Assembly (NCBI GenBank): GCA_934511165.1
Contig: CAKSWA010000055.1
Location: 1-10,317 of the forward strand
DNA: 10,317 bases
Direction of reading: 5' to 3'
DNA from: an uncultured Oscillospiraceae bacterium
Lineage (GTDB): Bacteria; Bacillota; Clostridia; Oscillospirales; Oscillospiraceae
Shown here: positions 7,365-10,317 of the stretch, piece by piece
Position numbering within the stretch: the first letter of the stretch is position 1
Layout: every line of letters starts with the position of its first letter
Program-made: the position numbers and the translations under genes
The notes under the pieces: generated by a model
What the model was told of the DNA's origin: nothing
Databases searched by the model: none
The model's input: only the letters and a program-made list of their open reading frames with translations

Positions 7365-7400
7365 ATTTTAAACTATATCACATTCCCCCCCGAAAAAAAA
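7365..7400 (-). promoter_or_regulatory. secA: Possible secA promoter region
   Basis: The AT-rich stretch upstream of secA reads TATAGT (bases 7377-7372, minus strand), with a T-only hexamer 17 bases upstream (7400-7395); TAAAAT (7370-7365) is an alternative -10. Neither has a good TTGACA-like -35, so the exact promoter is unsure. It sits back to back with the plus-strand promoter at 7424-7452. Confidence 0.25.
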
Positions 7401-7423
7401 GAGGAATTTCGCTCTTTTCGGGT

Positions 7424-7452
7424 TTGAACTGCGGAGGGAAATGATGTATACT
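7424..7452 (+). promoter_or_regulatory. Sigma-A-type promoter of the acyltransferase/DUF1846 unit
   Basis: TTGAAC (7424-7429) and TATACT (7447-7452) are separated by exactly 17 bases, close to the housekeeping consensus TTGACA-N17-TATAAT. Transcription would start near 7459, leaving a leader of about 35 bases before the chosen start codon at 7495. No operator or riboswitch-sized leader is present. Confidence 0.75.
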
Positions 7453-7480
7453 GTAAAATAGAATATTATGGACTGCTGCA

Positions 7481-7488
7481 AAGGAGGT
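7481..7488 (+). promoter_or_regulatory. Strong Shine-Dalgarno that fixes the acyltransferase start
   Basis: AAGGAGGT is a near-perfect anti-16S match lying 6 bases before the ATG at 7495. The in-frame ATG at 7468 is upstream of this site and would place the Shine-Dalgarno inside its own coding sequence, so the downstream ATG is preferred. Confidence 0.85.
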
Positions 7489-7494
7489 CTGCAT

Positions 7495-8676
7495 ATGGAG
7501 GAGCACGGCACCGTGAAGGGACGCCGCCGCCACGTATTCGTCTGGAAGGCGCTGCGCCCGCTCGCCAGGCTCATCTGCTGGATCAAATTCGGCTTCACAA
7601 GCGAGATTTCGCGCGCCAAGGGGCCGTACCTGCTCGTGAGCAACCATGTCACGAACTGGGATCCCATCCTCGTTGCGTGCAGCTTCCCGGAGCAGACATA
7701 CTTTGTCACGAGTGAGCATCTGCTCCGAGCAGGGTTTGGCGGGAAGCTTGTGGCGTGGCTGCAGGCCCCCATCCCCCGCCAGAAGAGCGGGAACGCCGCG
7801 AGCACCGTTCTCACGATGATGCGCTATCTCCGCCGCGGGATGAACGTATGCGTCTTCCCAGAGGGCAACCGCACGTGGGACGGCGTAACAGCGGAATTTC
7901 TCCCCTCGATCGGCAAGCTTGCGCGCTCGAGCGGCGCATCGCTCGTCACCTATAAGCTCACGGGCGGCTATTTTGCCAGCCCCCGCTGGGCGGGCAACTC
8001 CATCCGCCGCGGCAAAATGCACGGCGCGGCAGTGCGCGTATACTCTCCCGAAGAGCTTCGCGCAATGAGTCCGCAGGAAATTAACGAGCACATCGTCTCC
8101 GACCTTTACGAGGACGCCTACGCGCGCCAGCGGAAAAACCCCGTGCGCTTTGAGGGCAAGGCGCTCGCCGAGCACATGGAGCGGCTGCTCTTCCTCTGCC
8201 CGCGCTGCGGGCGGATGCACACGCTCCAGAGCCGGGACGATACCGTCCGCTGCTGGAAGTGCGGCTTTTCGTTCCGCTATCTGCCGACGGGCTTTCTCAC
8301 CGGCGAGGACATCCCCTTCGATAATCTCCGCGACTGGACGCGCTGGCAGAAGGGCGAGATCGTCCGGCTGTGCGACGAGGCGGAGGATAAGCCCATTTTC
8401 ACCGACACCGACGTACGCGTTGATACGGTCGTTTCCGGCAGCGGCACGAAGCTTCTCGGCCGCGGCGACATGCGCCTTTTCCGCGATACGTTCGAGCTGC
8501 CGAAGGCGGAGATCCCCGTTTGCGATATCACCGGCGTGTCGCTCATGGGGCCGCAGGATCTTTACATCAGCGCCGGGGACACGCACTATGTCATCCGCAG
8601 CAGCACCATCCACTGCATGGTAAAATACCTTACGGCACTCTCGCATCTCAACGGCGACGTGCATTACGGCGAGTAA
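7495..8676 (+). CDS. PlsC-type lysophospholipid acyltransferase with zinc ribbon and unassigned C-terminal region
   Basis: The N-terminal region (about 20-200) is a PlsC/LPLAT domain, which typically moves an acyl chain to the sn-2 position of lysophosphatidic acid at the membrane in phospholipid synthesis. The HX4D catalytic motif is H51-VTNW-D56 and the FPEGNRT motif starts at F121. Residues 235-256 form a zinc ribbon, C-x2-C-x14-C-x2-C (C235, C238, C253, C256). The following 135 or so residues contain alternating short strands, possibly a PH-like fold, but I cannot assign a family. The zinc ribbon is not part of classical PlsC, and the 393-residue length exceeds the usual 200-250. The start at 7495 rests on the AAGGAGGT at 7481. 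It leads a two-gene unit, 21 bases before the DUF1846 gene. Acyltransferase function is likely; its acceptor and the role of the added domains are unknown. Confidence 0.9.
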   Translation: MEEHGTVKGRRRHVFVWKALRPLARLICWIKFGFTSEISRAKGPYLLVSNHVTNWDPILVACSFPEQTYFVTSEHLLRAGFGGKLVAWLQAPIPRQKSGNAASTVLTMMRYLRRGMNVCVFPEGNRTWDGVTAEFLPSIGKLARSSGASLVTYKLTGGYFASPRWAGNSIRRGKMHGAAVRVYSPEELRAMSPQEINEHIVSDLYEDAYARQRKNPVRFEGKALAEHMERLLFLCPRCGRMHTLQSRDDTVRCWKCGFSFRYLPTGFLTGEDIPFDNLRDWTRWQKGEIVRLCDEAEDKPIFTDTDVRVDTVVSGSGTKLLGRGDMRLFRDTFELPKAEIPVCDITGVSLMGPQDLYISAGDTHYVIRSSTIHCMVKYLTALSHLNGDVHYGE

Positions 8677-8697
8677 TAGACCGGGGAGAAATAGAAA

Positions 8698-10185
8698 ATG
8701 AGAAAGATTGGCTTTGACAACGACCAGTACGTCCGGCTCCAGTCGGAGCGCATCCGCCAGCGCATCAACAAATTCGGCGGTAAGCTCTATCTTGAGTTCG
8801 GCGGCAAGCTTTTTGACGATTTCCATGCCTCGCGTGTTCTGCCGGGCTTCCAGCCGGACAGCAAGATCCGCATGCTCATGGAAATGAAAGCGGAGAGCGA
8901 GATTATCGTGGCCATCTCCGCGGACGACATTGAACGCAACAAGCGCCGCGGCGATCTCGGCATTACGTATGATATGGAAGCACTGCGCCTTATCGACGCT
9001 TTCCGCGCCTGCGGGCTGTATGTCGGCGGTGTGTGCATCACGCACTGCCGCGAACAGGGCGCGGTGTCCCAGTTCCAGAAACGGCTCGAAGCGCTCAACG
9101 TGCCGGTCTACCGCCACTATCTCATCCCCGACTACCCCGCGAATCTCCCGCTGATCGTCTCGCCCGACGGCTTCGGCAAGAGCGATTTTATTGAGACGAC
9201 CCGCCCGCTCGTCGTCGTCACCGCGCCCGGCCCCGGCAGCGGCAAAATGGCAACGTGCCTTTCCCAACTCTACCATCACCACCAGCGCGGCGAGCGCGCC
9301 GGGTATGCAAAGTTTGAGACGTTCCCGATCTGGAATCTCCCGCTCAACCACCCGGTCAATCTCGCCTACGAGGCGGCGACTGCCGATCTGGACGATGTGA
9401 ACATGATCGACCCCTTCCATCTCGAAGCCTACGGCGAAAAGGCGGTCAACTATAACCGCGACGTGGAAATCTTCCCCGTGCTCAGCGCGATCCTGACGCG
9501 CATTCTCGGCGAGAGCCCGTACAAGAGCCCCACGGACATGGGCGTGAACATGGCCGGGTACTGCCTCTGCGACGACACGGTGTGCTGCGAAGCCTCCAAG
9601 CAGGAGATCATCCGCCGCTGGTACCACACGGCGTGCGAGGTGCGCAAGGGCATGGCGAGCCAGAATGCCCTTATGAAGCTCGAACTTCTCATGAACCGCC
9701 TCGGCGTCACATGCAATGACCGCCCCTCCGTCGCCCCGGCGCTTGAAAAGGCGGCGCTCAACGGCGATAAGCCCGCCATGGCGATGGAGCTGCCCGACGG
9801 ACGCATCGTCACCGGCAAGACGAGCTCGCTGCTCGGCGCGTGCTCGGCGTGCGTCCTCAACGCTCTCAAGGCGCTCGCCGGCATTCCCGACGATGTGCTG
9901 CTCCTCTCCCCGGAGATCATCCGCCCGCTGCAGCATCTCAAGGTGGAGCATCTCGGCAACAAGAACCCGCGCCTGCATGTGAACGAAGCGCTTATCGCGC
10001 TTGCGGTGTGCGCCGTGAGCGATCCCGTCGCCTCGCAGGCGATGGAAGCGCTCAACGATCTCGCCGGGAGTGAGGCGCACGCAACCGTCATTCTCGCCCG
10101 CGCCGACGAAAATACGCTCTCCAAGCTGCACATCAACCTCACCTGCGAGCCGAAATACGAGACGCACAAGCTCTATCACGGCTGA
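8698..10185 (+). CDS. DUF1846/UPF0371 family protein
   Basis: This 495-residue cytoplasmic protein has no signal peptide or membrane segment and matches the UPF0371 (DUF1846) family in length and sequence style: starts MRKIGFDNDQYVRLQSERI, contains GGKLYLEFGGKLFDDFHASRVLPGF, and ends with LHINLTCEPKY. Biochemical function is not established. A P-loop-like APGPGSGKMATCLSQL stretch at 176-191 follows the hydrophobic strand LVVVT, the arrangement of a nucleotide-binding Walker A, and a cysteine-rich patch (CLCDDTVCC) lies at 289-297. GGGGAG (8683-8688) lies 9 bases before the ATG. It follows the acyltransferase stop by 21 bases, so both genes probably share the promoter at 7424. Family membership is confident; ATP or other nucleotide binding is inference from the motif. 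Confidence 0.92.
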   Translation: MRKIGFDNDQYVRLQSERIRQRINKFGGKLYLEFGGKLFDDFHASRVLPGFQPDSKIRMLMEMKAESEIIVAISADDIERNKRRGDLGITYDMEALRLIDAFRACGLYVGGVCITHCREQGAVSQFQKRLEALNVPVYRHYLIPDYPANLPLIVSPDGFGKSDFIETTRPLVVVTAPGPGSGKMATCLSQLYHHHQRGERAGYAKFETFPIWNLPLNHPVNLAYEAATADLDDVNMIDPFHLEAYGEKAVNYNRDVEIFPVLSAILTRILGESPYKSPTDMGVNMAGYCLCDDTVCCEASKQEIIRRWYHTACEVRKGMASQNALMKLELLMNRLGVTCNDRPSVAPALEKAALNGDKPAMAMELPDGRIVTGKTSSLLGACSACVLNALKALAGIPDDVLLLSPEIIRPLQHLKVEHLGNKNPRLHVNEALIALAVCAVSDPVASQAMEALNDLAGSEAHATVILARADENTLSKLHINLTCEPKYETHKLYHG

Positions 10186-10193
10186 CCGAGACG

Positions 10194-10229
10194 AAAACTT
10201 TACCGTCTGCGCCGGATTTTCAAAGTTTT
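10194..10229 (+). terminator. Weak candidate terminator after the DUF1846 gene
   Basis: AAAACTTT (10194-10201) and AAAGTTTT (10222-10229) pair over a 20-base loop, and the second arm runs into TTTTTCTT. The stem is AT-rich with a large loop, so stability is poor. It is the only termination-like structure between this gene and the tRNA promoter; read-through into the tRNA is possible. Confidence 0.25.
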
Positions 10230-10260
10230 TCTTGCAAGAGCTCTTGACATCCGGCGCGGA
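10206..10260. repeat. Nested inverted repeats overlapping the tRNA promoter
   Basis: TCTGCGCCGGAT (10206-10217) and ATCCGGCGCGGA (10249-10260) form a 12-bp inverted repeat with one G-U-type mismatch. The loop between them holds a perfect 12-bp palindrome, CAAGAGCTCTTG (10235-10246). The palindrome overlaps the -35 hexamer, and the right arm occupies most of the -35/-10 spacer. It may be a protein-binding site, or a transcript hairpin of the upstream unit. Confidence 0.55.
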
Positions 10261-10272
10261 TAATGGTATGCT
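10244..10272 (+). promoter_or_regulatory. Near-consensus promoter for tRNA-Gly
   Basis: TTGACA (10244-10249) is a perfect -35. TATGCT (10267-10272) is an acceptable -10 at the ideal 17-base spacing. Transcription should begin near 10279, only a few bases before the mature tRNA 5' end at 10283, as is common for strong stable-RNA promoters. Confidence 0.85.
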
Positions 10273-10282
10273 CTCATAGCTT

Positions 10283-10317
10283 GCGGGTGTAATTCAATGG
10301 TAGAATACCAGCCTTCC
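10283..10317 (+). tRNA. tRNA-Gly(TCC), 5' part only
   Basis: The sequence fits the 5' half of glycine tRNA: acceptor strand GCGGGTG, TA at positions 8-9, D stem ATTC/GAAT around loop AATGGTA, A26, then anticodon stem strand CCAGC and loop start CTTCC. Position 33 is T10314, so the anticodon is TCC (10315-10317), which reads GGA and GGG codons. The window ends at the anticodon, so the 3' half and pairing of the acceptor and anticodon stems cannot be checked. More tRNAs may follow outside the window. Confidence 0.9.

Noticed and set aside
7397..7418. AAAAGAG/CTCTTTT inverted repeat as a terminator between secA and the acyltransferase gene.
   Set aside because: The stem is AT-rich, seven pairs, and no gene ends there; both flanking genes start outward from this region.
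7468..7494. Upstream in-frame ATG as the start of the acyltransferase.
   Set aside because: It lies before the AAGGAGGT site and has no good ribosome site of its own, so the ATG at 7495 is preferred.
7378..10179. A 933-codon open frame on the minus strand opposite the acyltransferase and DUF1846 genes.
   Set aside because: It runs across two real genes with clear family motifs, a promoter and ribosome sites on the plus strand. The antisense product shows no recognisable domain and is rich in Arg, Ala, His and Val, as expected from complementing GC-rich codons.
1..10317. A CRISPR array, prophage, toxin-antitoxin pair or other defence system.
   Set aside because: No regularly spaced direct repeats, integrase, transposase or paired small ORFs with known motifs are visible; the genes are mainly housekeeping and envelope types.

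Overview
The window is high-GC bacterial DNA, roughly 60% GC by eye, with tightly spaced genes and strong GGAGG-type ribosome binding sites. The content points to a Gram-positive member of the Clostridia: S-layer homology (SLH) repeats on an exported peptidase, a lipobox solute-binding protein, and Bacillus-type cytidine deaminase and SecA. A structured intergenic element resembles, from memory, repeats common in gut Oscillospirales. Assignment below class level is inference.

Left half, minus strand (about 7318 down to 83): secA is followed by a 184-base gap holding a compact 126-bp hairpin-rich element with imperfect terminal inverted repeats. Then comes a closely packed run of four genes: pgeF (YfiH/LACC1 family), an orphan family 5 extracellular solute-binding lipoprotein, cdd (cytidine deaminase), and an exported SLH plus M15 peptidase. 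Gaps inside this run are 10, 22 and 36 bases, and each gene has its own Shine-Dalgarno. The run ends at a strong rho-independent terminator with an 11-bp perfect stem. Beyond it is a possible small open frame that runs off the left edge.

Right half, plus strand (about 7424 to 10317): divergent from secA, a near-consensus promoter drives a two-gene unit. The first gene is a PlsC-type lysophospholipid acyltransferase carrying an extra zinc ribbon and an unassigned C-terminal region. The second is a DUF1846/UPF0371 protein. After it, a 97-base spacer contains inverted repeats and a near-consensus promoter for tRNA-Gly(TCC), which the window cuts off at its anticodon.

The genes fall into three themes: protein export (secA), cell-envelope work (M15/SLH peptidase, PgeF, peptide-type binding protein, PlsC-like acyltransferase), and nucleoside metabolism (cdd, and possibly pgeF by its phosphorylase activity). 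No phage, transposase, CRISPR array or defence gene is visible. The most unusual items are the intergenic element, the zinc-ribbon acyltransferase, the stretched SecA zinc motif, the P-loop-like motif in the DUF1846 protein, and the inverted repeats over the tRNA promoter.
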